DNA of 64,000 nt from Tetragonia tetragonoides (Eukaryota > Streptophyta > Magnoliopsida > Caryophyllales > Aizoaceae). Location of the stretch: NCBI GenBank assembly GCA_038025085.1, contig CM076147.1, positions 43,422,766-43,486,765 on the forward strand, given 5' to 3'. The notes under the pieces are model-generated. The model saw only the letters and a program-made list of their open reading frames with translations. It had not been told where the DNA came from and did not search any database. Positions 1-12,100 of this stretch are shown piece after piece; position 1 is the first letter of the stretch, and every line of letters starts with the position of its first letter. Both the position numbers and the translations under genes were made by a program.

Positions 1-762
1 GAGTGAGTATTTTTTTCGAAGTTAAGGAGTATTATCAGTTTTTACTTCAGTTGTGCAGCTCAAGTCTTCTCTTACCTATGAGTACTAAAGGGTTCTTAAT
101 TACTAGATGGAGGATTAGATATCCTTGTTTTGTTTGCTTCTTTAAATTCATTTGATTAAAAAAGAGGGTAGAAGGAGCTAGTTTCAACTCCAATAAGTCT
201 CTTATGAGGTCGTCTCAAGATGAAGCCTCCTCTATATACAAGCAATGGCGTGAGCATGACATCATGCTTGTATGAGTGACCTCACCTTGAGACTGCCTCA
301 TTCGAGTTTTTGTGTTTCAACTTTCCATTTAGGAAATAGAGTCCGGATAGGATCCGAATTTGCATTGCACATGGATGATGGATGGCAATTGTGACGGCTG
401 GGTATGATTAACCAGTAGCTCTTGTGTGTATATGTGTTTTGGCATGGCATATACTGTCAAAGTCTCACCGTGTACGTTTCAGCAACTTCCGTAACTTGGA
501 ACTCCAGCCCGTGCGTGCAACTGCAAGAAGCTGTCTCACCAACTTTGGCAAACGCAACTTTCTGGGCTAAAAACTTGAAAAGTGGAAATCTTATACCCCC
601 AAAACTGTTTTTTGGGAATGATAAACCGTTGTTATAAGTAAGTGATCAAGTTGGTTCTAGTCAAAATCATGCATAATGAGGTGGTGGTTATCTTGATTAC
701 GTTGTTGATCAATAAAAAACAATACTCCATTTTCTTCACTTCACTTCACTAGTTCACTTACT
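1..762. other. Intergenic, upstream of the CYP96-like pseudogene
   Basis: No supported gene. It holds a small inverted-repeat element (190-313, listed separately) and AT-rich sequence leading to the TATA box at 763. The 71-codon open frame at 422-637 has no recognisable motif or exon structure and is not called. Confidence 0.5.
190..313. mobile_element. Small inverted-repeat MITE with 9-bp target duplication (Mutator-like)
   Basis: The 9-bp direct repeat GTTTCAACT occurs at 181-189 and 314-322. Between them the arms around 204-224 (ATGAGGTCGTCTCAAG) and 281-305 (reverse complement ATGAGGCAGTCTCAAG) pair imperfectly. A second inner hairpin is formed by TACAAGCA near 237 and TGCTTGTA near 265. 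A 9-bp duplication is typical of Mutator-superfamily insertions. Related ends occur elsewhere in the window (see findings). Confidence 0.6.
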
Positions 763-769
763 TATATAA
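763..769 (+). promoter_or_regulatory. TATA box of the CYP96-like pseudogene
   Basis: TATATAA lies 96 bp before the ATG at 859. Transcription would start about 30 bp downstream, near 795. The in-frame ATG at 796 would then sit at the cap, which favours 859 as the ancestral start. Placement is by motif and spacing only. Confidence 0.4.
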
Positions 770-858
770 AGGAGCTGTTATGTGCATATAATTATATGAA
801 TGAACCATACTTTCAAAAGCTAATATACAGTCATCCATTCTCAAAAATTATCGAATCA

Positions 859-2381
859 ATGGAGTACATTGGAGGCTTCATAGCTTTCCTTTCTTTGTTT
901 CTCCTAATTTGCTTTTCTTTTCGCAACAAAAATGGTCACCCAACAAATTGGCCTCTTGTTGGGATGTTACCGGCTCTTATCGTAAATATCCCTAGGCTTT
1001 TCGAAGGTATCATTCAAGTTCTTGAGGTATACCATTTAACTTTCCTCTTTAAGGGTCCTTGGTTCACCAACATGCATATGTTGGTAACGGTTGATCCCGC
1101 CAACATTCACCACATAATGACTAAAAATTTTAGCAACTAATCAGGGGCTCCAAATTCAAAATGGAAGTCTTTGGGGAAGGGATTTTGAACACAGACTCCG
1201 AGGTGTGGCAGTATCATCGGAGAATGTCTCAATCTCTCGTCGGTCACCCCCGATTTCACCATTTTTTGGCCAAAAAGATTTGGGAGAAGGTGGAGAATGA
1301 CTTAATCCCAGTGCTTGACCATGTATCTAAGCAAGATTTGGAAGTGGACTTGCAAGACTTGTTTGCAAGGTTCACCTTTGATATTAGTTGTATTATGATC
1401 ATGGACCATGATCCCAAAACTCTATCCATCAATATGCCTTGTGTTCCGGCCTCCTAGGCACTCAACGACGTGGAGGAGGTGATCGTGCATCGCTTCTTAA
1501 CGCCAAGGTGCATTTGGAAACTCGAAAGGTGGCTAGGTTTAGGGCAAGAGAAAAAGAACAAAGAAGCTTCTCGTATTCTTGACACTTTCATCTATGGGTG
1601 CATATCAAGGAAGAGAGAAGAAATGAGTAGGAATTCGTCTGAAAGACAAACTAACAATGAGATGGGTGATGTATTGACATTATATATGGGTGAAAATCGT
1701 AGCGACAATCCAGGCCAAAATGATGACAAAGATTTAAGGGATACTGTTCTAGGCTTTTTGCTTGCAGGACGAGACACGACTAGTACAGCTCTATCGTGGT
1801 TCTTTTATCTCCTATCAAAGAACCCCCAAGTTGAATCAAAGATTAAAGAAGAATTAGATGCAATGATCGTACCACAAAAGTATAGCGACAAGGAGCAACA
1901 CAACTTATCGACAAATTTCAAAGAACTCAGTGACAAGCTAGTTTACCTTCATGGGGCATTATTTGAAGCCTTGAGATTGTATCCTCCTGTGGCATTCGAG
2001 GCCAAGGTCCCTGTTGAGTCAGATATCCTACCTAGTGGACACCATGTGGAACTAAATTTGCAGATTATCTTCAACTTGTATGCCATGGGAAGGACAAAAT
2101 CAATATGGGCGGATGACTGCTATGAGTTCAAGCCAGAAAGATGGATAACGGAAAAGGGGATCAGTAAACATGAGCCCGCGTATAAGTTCTTTGCCTTCAA
2201 TGCAGGACCAAGGACTTGCCTAGGTAAACAAATTGCATGCACCCTGATGACAGTCATGGCCACCACTATAATCAACGATTACCATATCCAAGCAGTGGAA
2301 GGGCACCCTGTTGTTCCCTCTCTCTCCATAATCCTTCATATGAAATACGGCTCCAAGGTTAAGGTTATTAAATCCAAGTAA
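859..2381 (+). pseudogene. CYP96A-type cytochrome P450 (midchain alkane hydroxylase family), frameshift plus nonsense
   Basis: The reading frame of a CYP86-clan P450 without introns, closest in my judgement to CYP96A (the group of Arabidopsis MAH1, an ER enzyme of cuticular wax synthesis). Visible parts in order are an N-terminal membrane anchor after M859, a proline-rich hinge (NWPLVG), the I-helix AGRDTTS (about 1766-1786), the K-helix ExxR in EALRLYPP, the PERW motif, and the heme loop FNAGPRTCLG ending near 2224. Two lesions break it. At about 1138 one base is missing, so the frame moves from 1 to 3 within the motif normally read N-Y-x-K-G. At 1455-1457 a TAG stands where the family usually has lysine (AAG) before ALND. 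Everything after the stop stays open to 2381, about 507 codons in all, which is normal length. Sequencing error is possible but would have to occur twice. Confidence 0.85.
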
Positions 2382-2791
2382 TATTTGCATGTAGCTACCG
2401 CAGTGGTAACCCTGTGGTAGCAAGCTCCTAGTAGGTTTACAGTACCTGAGTTTGATGCTCACTGGAATAATTTCTTGTATGTATATAGTTTGTGGCATGC
2501 GTATCCAGAAATTAAAGAACCAAAGCAACAGCATACTATAACCAATCTGTAAAACACTGGCTAAAATGATAATACTCGTCGCTATATCAGGCTTAAAGAA
2601 ACACGCTCTTGTAGAAGGAATATCATCCACCTACTATCAACAAAAGAGTGTGCAGATAATTACAAGACAATGCTACATCCTTTGTGACCGATAAGCTGGT
2701 ATTATCAGAAGTGATCACCCTGTGAAACGAGCAAGCAAAAGCCAGTTTCCCCCATTTCTATGCTACCTAATTTCTACAGTAGCCTAGAATT
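2382..2791. other. 3' intergenic between tail-to-tail CYP96-like and BDH genes
   Basis: A short gap of about 410 bp between the 3' ends of two convergent genes. It should contain both 3' UTRs. I see no further coding or repeat structure. A minus open frame here (2220-2630) overlaps the P450 heme region and is a shadow. Confidence 0.5.
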
Positions 2792-5325
2792 TCACCACAT
2801 TAATGCCCCATCTTTGTTCTGATTCTCTGAGTACAGCCTGAAGTGCAAATGGCTTCTACTTGAAGAATGAGCCAGGAAACTCTTGTTGGGTTCCTGGCCT
2901 TCCTGTAGATTTATACAAAATCATTTGTCAGAATATCTGGAATTCACAAAATATATGAAACTAATTAGCTGCAAATAATTTCAACTATTTATATATTTTT
3001 CCTTGGTTCTTTTCTTTTTCTCTCTTTTTTGGGGGGGTCATAATATGCCAACCAGATCTTCATTAGTCAAGAGCAACCCTGCAAACATCTTTCACCTCCC
3101 AGATCCCACTGTAGGTAGGATAACACCGGGTTGTTGTTAAGGTCTAAGAAGTTGGTACATGCCTGAAATTATAGTGTATGAAGATCTCTCTATCTGCCGT
3201 GTAATTCTATTTTCATAAATCTTGCTCGCTATGCTTTTTTGTTTCCTGATCATTTGGTCTGGCACTCTGTTGGTTTCTGGTGGGGTCACTTTGCTGGATG
3301 AGCTAAGCTCTTTTTTCCTTTTTTCTTTTTATCCTCATTTTCTTTTCCTGGGGAGGGAGGGGGTTGTGTGGAGGTAGTCAGTGGGGTTGGGGTGGGAGAG
3401 GGTTCTTTTTCCCTTGCCCTCCAAAGCATTGAGAACGAATGTCTAACCTTATGAACCAAAAAGTATGAACCAAAAGGAGTCATCAGAGCAAGATATATAT
3501 GATGAATTGAATTGAGCTGAGGACAGCTATGACTGTCCGGAGTTATACTATAAAATTTAATTTGTACCAACTGCTTTACCTGATCGGCTCCCATCAGATC
3601 ATGGTTTATGTCCAGCATCCCATAGACATCATCAGCATCTATTGCAAGCCTTTTTGCAGATTGATGGGCCTCTCTTGATTCATCTATATCTGCAACTCTT
3701 TTGGTAGCCAACATCTTCTGCTCTTCGTGCACAACAATCTGCAAGTGGGAGATAAGGTTTATTACAATTCATATGCATTTCAAGGTCACTATGTTGAGTT
3801 CTAGACTTCTAGTACTCAGGAATACACCCAGCCCCTCCATCAACCATCATAATCTATTCAATCAATAGATTTGGAGGATATAAAGAAGAGAATTTGTCAG
3901 AGCAGGATGCATTTAAGGGACCCCCTCTAGAGTAGAGGAAGCACACTAAACTAAAGTTGCTTCGGAGCTGAAAATAACGGGCAGCTAATTAGCAACTGGT
4001 CACAGGGTTTAGCTTTCAAGAGTGAGACTCAGAAAGATGCAGCAGCTTATGCAGTAAATTACCAAAATCACACCAAATCCATTTAAAAGGATCGTGTATA
4101 GGATCAACCAATGAGCTATTGAGAAAGGGTTCAGTTGTACAGAGCATTTAGCCTTATATATGATCCTGAACTGATAGAATTGTTCCAAAAGCTCAACAAT
4201 CGGCCGAAGTTTTCAATCTCTCTTGATAAATGAGCCAGTCATCAATTTCTTTTGAAGGTTAGACGATCACACGCAATCAATTTGAGACTAGAAAGTAAAA
4301 ACGAAAGACCCTCAAGAGTCTATGTTGAGTACGTTCACTCAAGTAATCAACTTAAGCTTTGAACCTAGAGGATCCAAGCCATAGGAGCAAAGTAATTCAA
4401 TGATATGCATCCAGTTCTTCATGTTCAAGATGCAATGCCAAATCAATTGTAAAAAGACCCCAAGTATCAAATAATCATGCAGAACTGCAGATAATTAAGA
4501 GTTCCAACAATCAAAAGTTTGAGCATTGATCTTTTAACACCCTTCTGCTTCAGAAACAGAGAAAACCAGAGATTCTATGTACCAAAAGTCCACCCAAGTC
4601 CAACAATTTCCCTTGCCCAATTGCTTTTTCTTCCCACCTTAGATAAACAGCCTCAAGCAACAAACAAACCAAACCCACTGACATTTCAGTTCATTCAAGA
4701 ACTTCCCTTCATGTAATCAAATTTTGCCAACAATAAAGACAATAACTTTGTTATTAAAACTCGAAAATAAGAAGTACCCAGAAATTTTTAAGGCCATTAG
4801 GACAAACATCCACAACTTAAAAGGGGTAGTTCAACCTACTTCAAAGCACCCATAAACCCTAACTTTCTCTTTAAAGCACTCAAAAAGAAACAAAAAGTGG
4901 AGTGAGAAAAATAACAAAAGAAGCAAACTTTAAAGCACCCTTCTGTCAAAAAAATAATAAAAACAAGAACTTTTTTTTTTATAAGTACCCACCGGAGTGT
5001 AACGGAATTTACGGCGAGGGAGCTCACCGGAGTTCTGATCTCCGGTGGTGGTTGAGCGCTCGAGTGGGGTCCACTTGCAGAGGAGGGTTGTCTTGGAAGT
5101 GTTAGGGCGGCCGTTGGATTGCTTGCGGTTCTTGGGAGTGGAAGGCTGAGATGATGACACGTGGACCCACTTCTTCTCCCACTTTCTGACGGGCCCACTG
5201 AAGGAGTTAGCTGTTGCCGGAGATGAAGAGGAGAGAGAATTGTGGTTGTAGTAGAAACGAGAAGAAGCTCTGAGTGATCTAGAGTGTGAGTTTGATGTTG
5301 TGGTGGGTCCTACAACTCCCTCCAT
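2792..5325 (-). CDS. BDH: BCL7-domain protein, plant BDH-type SWI/SNF subunit
   Basis: Three exons by splice sites and phase: 5325-4993, 3738-3580 and 2902-2792, giving 200 residues. Residues 46-56 read VRKWEKKWVHV and residues 81-88 LLCKWTPL. Together these match the conserved N-terminal core of BCL7 proteins, where a KWEKKWV block is followed by a strand ending in KWxPV. A serine-rich N-terminus (1-45) and an RRKFRYTP block (104-111) precede an acidic/basic exon 2 (DESREAHQSAKR). BCL7 proteins are SWI/SNF (BAF) subunits, and plant homologues BDH1/BDH2 are reported in plant SWI/SNF complexes. Nuclear chromatin function is inferred from that family. The start at 5325 is preferred, but an in-frame ATG two codons upstream (5331) is equally possible. 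The last exon is supported only by a good acceptor, correct phase and a stop, so it is the least certain part. Confidence 0.75.
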
Positions 5326-5331
5326 TTTCAT

Positions 5332-6224
5332 TTCTTTTAAGCTAGAGTTCTTCTTTGTTTTTCTTCCCACAAAATGGGGGTTTTGGTCCTTTTGGTTTCT
5401 CTCTCAAGTCAATTGGGATTTTTAGGGTCTCTTGGTTGAGGAGGCATGGGGTTGGTACTTTGGTACTATGGAGTCCTACTTATGAGGGGTTGATGTTCTT
5501 TAGTCACTCCCAAAAGTGGACTGGTATGAGATAATTCTGAGTTGGCAACCCTTAAGTGGTAGGCTTAATTTGGTGAAAACAGTAATTGAGCAATTATCTC
5601 AAAAAAAAAAAAATTAAAAAATCTAACTTCATCTTCCCTTTATAACTAATTTGCATGCCCGTGCAATGCACAAAATGTTTCAGCTCTTTTTTTTAAAAAA
5701 AAATTAATGTTTTCTTATGGGTTGTCTTACTTTGAACTTTGTTGTAATAATTATCTTTTTCTTTTTTGTTGCTAAATTTGTGATTAACCAATAAATAGAA
5801 CTAAAACATCAATGCGGGATTTGGAGAGATTCATCCGCAGCCTAACCCTTTATTTGTTTAGGGTAAATATTAAAATATTTGGGGAGGGATGCCTTCAAGT
5901 CATGGCAATATTCATTCACTAGACCTGTATTAGCATTTGAAAAAAAAATCATTCATTAGCTTGTGGTGCCTTTATAAAAGTTAGAGGTCTAAGGTATCTA
6001 ACCCTAATTGACATGGTTTGTTTCATTATAGTTCTACTAATTATGATTAGTCATATTATAAATTTTGATCTATATTTGACCGAGTGTTTAGGAAACGATT
6101 ATTAGTCTTTTATTAACAAACTTGAGAATACTTTGTTATAAAGTTCTTCTACTAAAGATAGTAGACAATAGATCGAAATGAACTCAGTACATCAAATTTA
6201 TTGAAACAAAAGTTGGGTGACCCA
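5332..6224. other. Intergenic, BDH promoter side
   Basis: AT-rich DNA upstream of the minus-strand BDH gene, which should contain its 5' UTR and promoter. Homopolymer A runs occur near 5600 and 5695. No gene is supported, and the tandem array begins at its right edge. Confidence 0.5.
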
Positions 6225-8135
6225 TGTCCCAGCGGCAGCGAGCGCCATGTCTCATGTCCCATGTTCCATGGGTGAAATTGGAGTCCGGGGACCCGGATGA
6301 CCGTCGCGAGGCAACGGAGGTCCTCTAGGTTGACGATAGACCCCCGGGAGAACTTTGGGCAAAAACGGAAACCGATCCCAGGAAGCGGAAAATCAAAAGC
6401 TATAATCCACGTTTTTTAGGCTTTCGGGAGGGCCCCGAAATGAAGGTGGATAATTTTGCATCACATCGCACGGGACACCACCCTTAAGTAACATAAGAGG
6501 CCCCCGGGGTCCATTATCAGGTCCCTAGTAGGCTTGTAAGAGCGTTTTTACGGGACACCAATGTAAGGACCGAAACATCGAATGCATGGGTGATATCGAA
6601 GTTTGGGGATCCGATTGACGCTCCCGGGGCACCGAGGGTCTTCTAATGTCATGATATACCATCCGGAGAAGTTTGGGCAAAAATGACACCTGGGCCACCG
6701 AAAGTCGAAAACGAAGGCTATAATCCACAATTTTTGGGCTTCCAGGATGTCCCGGAACGAAGGTGGATATTTTCGCACCACATCGCACGGGACACCCTTA
6801 GGTAACATAAGAGTCCCCCGGGTTCATTATTGGGTCCCTAGTAGGCTTGTAAGGGTGTTTTCACGGGACACTAATGTAAGGGCCGAAACATCGAATACAC
6901 TAGTGATATCGAAGTTTGGAGATCCGAATGACCCTACAGGGACACTGAGACTCCTCTACGGTCATGATAGACTCTCCGGAGAAGTTTGAGCAAAAATGAC
7001 ACCCGGGCCCCTCGGAAGCTGAAAACGAAGGCTATAATCCATGTTTTAGGGCTTCTAGGAGGCTCCGGAGCGAAAGTGGAAATTTTTGTAGCACATCGCA
7101 CGAAACTCCCCTAGGGGACATGGGAGGCCCTTGGGGTCCATTATCGGGTCCCCAGTAAGCTTGTAAGGGCGTTCTTACGGGACATCATCAATGTAATGGC
7201 TAGAACATCGAATGCATGAGTGATATCGAAGTTTGAGGATCCGTATAACCCTCCCGGGGCACAGAGGGTCCTCTAGGGTCATGATAGACGGTCCGGAGAA
7301 GTTTGGGCAAAAAGGACACTCGAGCCCACAGAAGACGAAAAACAAGGCTATAATCCACGTTTTTTGGGCTTCCGGGAGGCCCCGGAACGAAGGTGGAAAT
7401 TTTCGCACCAAATTGTACGGAACACTCCTAGGGGACATGGGAGGTCCTCGGGGTCCATTATCAGTTTCCTAATAAGCTTGTAAGGCGTTTTTACGGGACA
7501 CCAATATAAGAACCGAAACATCGAATGCATGGTGATATCGAAGTTCGGGGATTCAGATGACCCTCCCGGAGCACCGAGGGTCCTCTAGGGTCATGATAGA
7601 CCCCCCGGAGAAGTTTGGGAAAAAAGATGACACTCGGGCCCTCGGAAGCCGAAAACGAAGGCTATAATCCACATTTTTTGGGCCTCCAGGAGGCCCGGGA
7701 ATGAAGGTGGTAATTTTCGCACCACATCACACGGGACACCACTAGGGGACATGAGAGGCCCTCAGGGTCGCTTATCCGGTTCCTGATAGGCTTGTAAGGA
7801 CGTTTTACGAGATATTGATGTAAGAGTTAGAACGCCAAAGGCATGGGTGATATCAAAGTTCGGGGATCCGGATGACTCTCCTGGGCACCGAGGGTCCTCT
7901 AGGATCATGATAGGCCATCTGAAAAAGTTTGGGCAAAAATGACACCCGGGTCTCAGGAGGCCGAAAACGAAAGCTATATAATCCATGTTTTTTGGGCTTC
8001 CAAGAGTGCCCGAAAAGCTCGAAACGAAAGTGGATATTTCGTCACCACATCGCACGGAATACCTCTAGAAGACATGAGAAGCCCTTGGGGTTGGTGATCC
8101 AGTCCCTACTAGGCTTGTAAGGGCGTTTTTGCGTA
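6225..8135. repeat. Tandem array 1 of the ~315-bp GC-rich repeat, about six units
   Basis: The anchor TATAATCC recurs at 6401, 6719, 7033, 7349, 7663 and 7977, giving spacings of 318, 314, 316, 314 and 314 bp. Each unit runs through a GATATCGAAGTT block, CCGGAGAAGTTTGGGCAAAA, the anchor, TTTTTTGGGCTTCC, a TTTTCGCACCACATCGCAC block and GGACACC. This array is marked by GAAGGTGGAAATTTTCGCACC, whereas the other arrays have AAAGTTGTTATT. Its left edge carries a CATGTCCCAGCG leader that also begins the LIP5-intron copies. Short minus-strand open frames recur with the units and are not genes. Confidence 0.9.
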
Positions 8136-9121
8136 CCAATTTTTTGACGCGATTTCTATTTTTTTTATATTTTTTTTCTAACTTTTTAATTAAAAATTAA
8201 ATTAAATGGTTTTAAACATTCAAGTTGGTATAACTATTCAGAGAAAACAATGTAAAGCAATATCTGTTACTAAGCTTAATGAAGTTGGAGGGGTTATCTT
8301 GCAAAGAGAGGAGCTGTAGATACTAATGTCTATTACCAATCGCAAAGAGAAATACGGAGAACCTTACCAAAATGGTGATTGGTTGTACACGATGCCGCAA
8401 AGATGTCGAATGACGGTGATGAGATCCAGATACGAACGTTGAACATATGGGAATGTAGGAGATGAATTAATGGTGTGTGGTTCCATCATCTATTCATGAG
8501 AGAAGAATTAGCCTTTTTTTTTTTTTTTTTGCTCATCAATATATGAGAGAAATGAGCTAATACTCAATTTCTTGGATTATAGCCTCTGACAACTTGTGAG
8601 TATGAAGAGAAGGAAATGAAGGAGTCATTAAAGTCCATTATATTTTTGTAACGTCCGATTGTTGCTACTTTCTCTTTTTTTTTTCTTTTTTTTACTAGTC
8701 ATGAGTCACATGACACGTCATTCGACAATTTATCGACTGATGTAGCAAGCTCAGGTTTGATCAAAATATCAAAATTGGGAGAAACTGGATCAAAATGAGA
8801 GAAACTAGGCAAACTGTATTTTATAACTGATAAATGATAAAAATTGAAAAAAATTAGGCAAAACTGAAAATTAGTTGAAAAGAACATGGCCCAAGTCCAC
8901 ACAAGACAGACTAAGCTTTAAATAGAAAGAAAAAAAAGGAGGAAAGGATTTTTTTATTTTTTTTTTTGGCAGGGAGATCAGAAAAAAAGAAGGAAACAAA
9001 CTTTTTTTATTGTTTGAAAGGAAAAGGAAAACCATTTATCCAAACAGCTACTAACAACAGGACCTCCTCAACGTTTGCTCTGCTCTTAGCCTGAGTACGC
9101 TGAGGAGTGAGGAGAGCAACC
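8136..9121. other. Intergenic, TIG promoter region
   Basis: Nearly 1 kb between array 1 and the TIG start. It contains T-runs (8515-8530, 8670-8695) and A-rich sequence (8920-9005) and should include the TIG promoter and 5' UTR. No gene is supported. Confidence 0.5.
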
Positions 9122-12100
9122 ATGTCTACGAAGCTATGTACCCCTACATTTTCACTAAACCTGCCATTTAATACCAAGCCACAATCTTTATCTTGCAATT
9201 CTTTCTCCTCTGTTAATTTCTCTCACCATTATCTTGCAAGCAAAACCCAAAATCCATTCTATGGATTTCTTCAGTTGTCACCTTCTTCCCGCCCATTCTC
9301 TCTCCTCCAACACTCGTCTCCCAAAACTCCCACCACAGTCTTAGCTTCCTCCTCATCTGCCCCTTCTGTTGCCGAGGCTAAGAAAGATAAGCTTCCTGTT
9401 GACCTCGATGTAACCGAGTTTCAAGAGCCCAATTCAAAGGTGAGTCTTTATTTTCGTCCTTAAAAGTTCAAATCTTTATGTTTGTATGAATCTTACTCTC
9501 ATTGGTGAATTTGTCAATCTGGGTCTGTTTAATTAGTCAAATTAATTATAACAAATTCAAATGGGTATCGTTTATATTCCTTCATTTTCCTTTTAATTTG
9601 GAACTGTATATGCTATTTCAAGCTTTCATTGATGATTTCTTCAAATGGGTGTTTCTTATGGAGCTCAATTTTCATCGGAATTGTGATGGGTCTTCTTTTT
9701 TTTCCCCTCAATATGAAGTTTTTTTTATCTGTTATTTGAAGTCCTTCGGAAATTGAAGTGCCTGCCTTTGCTGCATCAGCCTTTCATTGATGAATTTATA
9801 TATGGGTATTGCTTTATGTGCCAAATTTGAAATTCAATTGGTACTTCTTTGTCTTCCATCAGCTGTAAGTATTTTAATGCTGGCTGATAACTTTGAACAG
9901 GATGTGCTATTATTACTTATTAGGCTAGTTTTCTTATGGGTGTTGCTTAGTGACTTTGGAGTCTGTATGGGATTGTTGTGTGTTCCTTCAATTTGGAAAA
10001 TGTTATCTGATTTTTCTGTCTCGGTCATTGCAGGTCAGATTAAGTGTAAATGTTCCACCAGCTGTATGTGATGATACTTACCAGAGGGTTTTGCGAGAGC
10101 TTACGAAGCAATCAAAGGTACTTGTTTCCTTAAATAATGATTACTTGTAGTCGGGAGCACACACAGAAGTCGAATAGAAACATTTGAACTGTTCATATTT
10201 GCTCACAAACTAATTTTTGGGTCTACTACAAGTCAGCTTCCCTAAATTAATGATGATTCAATTAAATTTGATTTGAAGTTTTATAAGAGGGTACTAATAT
10301 GACTTTTGTAGAGTTACCTACTTTAAACCGGAGATTTTTTTTTTTTTTTAGATAGCATGGGTATCCAAGCTTTGCTTGACTATTCCCATAGGCCCTGAAG
10401 TTGACGACCAGGAAAACCTCCAGTGACCCTGAGGGGACTCGAACCTGGGACCTCTGGAATATATCTCAGAGATCTTACCAGCTGAGCTACCCCCTCAGGG
10501 TTACTTTAAACCGGAGATATGAATTATGATGGGGTCTTTTGATGAATAGGTCTTCATTCTAAATGCATTGCTCATCCCTATGTATGGAAGCAGTTTAAGT
10601 ATCATTTCAATATTGAAAATGAAACAAGTTCTTCAGAGTTTTCTGAAGTCCATAGTATCTTTAAAACAAAAGAGAGAAAAGTGGATACCGTGTTGTATTA
10701 TTGCTTGTCAGAGAATGGAAATTGTGATACTGGAAGAGTTTTAGAATGTTTTTTTACTGTGCTTGGTGGAGTCGGTTGTGCTCACTTTTTCGTTGTAGCT
10801 CCTTCTTACGTTAGCCCCTGTGTTCTTCTATCTTGGTGACTAAACCCAATCACTCAAATCTTGCTCTTGATGTTTTCTAGATTCCTGGATTCCGCCCTGG
10901 AAAGCATGTTCCAGAAAGTATTCTTATTAGTTTTGCTGGGAAGCAAAATGTCCAAAAGGCTGCAGTTGAGTCTATACTGAAGAGGACTCTTCCTCATGCC
11001 ATGTCATCGGTATAATCCTTTCTTCTTTAGATTTATTCTGAGAAGAGTTCCCTAAGTCTACTTCCAATCAGATCATGTTTCACAAATTTTGAGTTTGATG
11101 AGTTCCCATTCAGCCTGTCATGATTTAATGTTTTCTGTATTCCTTTTTTTAACTTCATTTCTGTCAATGTGTCAAAGGTGGATGGAAGGGCGTTAATGGA
11201 CTCTGTCAAGATAATTACCAGTTTTTCAGATATGGAGGAGATGTATAATTCATTTAACTCTTTTAGGTAAGTTCTATGTTCTGTGTATTTCTATGGTGGA
11301 GTATTATATGACGATTGACTTATCATCTGTTATGGTACTGGTGTAATTTAAATTGCACTCTAGATTGAATTCAGGAACATTTTTTCATGAGTGGACAATG
11401 TCAGACCATGTGATGCATATTATGCTGGTTGGGAAATGATAGTAACTAAAACCAATTTACAAACATCCATTTGCTTTTCCTCTTAATTCCTAAAATTCTG
11501 TCCGGATTTGAAAGTGTGACACTGACTGTTGAAACTGATGGTTTTAGATTTCTTTGCTTGCTCAAAGAACTTAGAAGTCTATGATTGAGGCTTAAAACTT
11601 TTCACTGCTTCATGCTTATCCCCACTGCTATGTGTGCCCATGTTGGTGGTGCTAACATGAGAGACGCATCAGCAGATCAAATATATAGTTCAGTCCATGC
11701 TTTCTTTGTGGTATATTAAGTTATTAACTATAGTGAGTACCACTCAGGTATGATATCCTGGTTGATGTGCTGCCTGATGCCAAATGGAATCCTGAAGATG
11801 GATACAAGAACTTAAAAGTCGTTGTTGAACTAGACAATGAAATATCTGCTGTGATAGCCTGCGAAAGGGAACTAAGACGTCGCCATAAGACACTAGGTCC
11901 CTTGAGAATAGTTTCTGACCGAGGGCTACAGGTAAATGTTGAGAGAGATTCATGAATTTTTAAAGTCATGATGATGACGTTTAATTTGTCCAAGAACAGA
12001 CTTTTGTTGGATTAGTGTGTTTCTATTGCGAAGCTTATTAATATCAAAAGTGTGTCATGCCTTATTTACTTTACAACAAAAGTTACTCATTGATCCATAC

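Noticed and set aside
3286..3744. 152-codon minus open frame treated as a single gene
   Set aside because: Only its first 53 codons (3738-3580) are an exon of the BDH gene. A donor at 3579 ends it, and the rest is intron read-through.
6525..8055. Repeated minus- and plus-strand open frames of 80-97 codons across array 1 (and similar ones in the other arrays)
   Set aside because: They recur once per repeat unit because the unit is near 315 bp, a multiple of three. They start and stop at different unit positions in the arrays, lack domains, and show frame breaks between units.
6225..8135. Regular repeats considered as a CRISPR-like or centromeric satellite array
   Set aside because: Units are contiguous 315-bp monomers without short direct repeats and unique spacers, and the nuclear plant context excludes CRISPR. 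The small arrays lie between genes, not in a long satellite block.
10430..10501. tRNA-like sequence on the minus strand
   Set aside because: It has A and B boxes but lacks a full cloverleaf, continues into a non-tRNA body with an A tail, and is flanked by target duplications. It is the head of a SINE.
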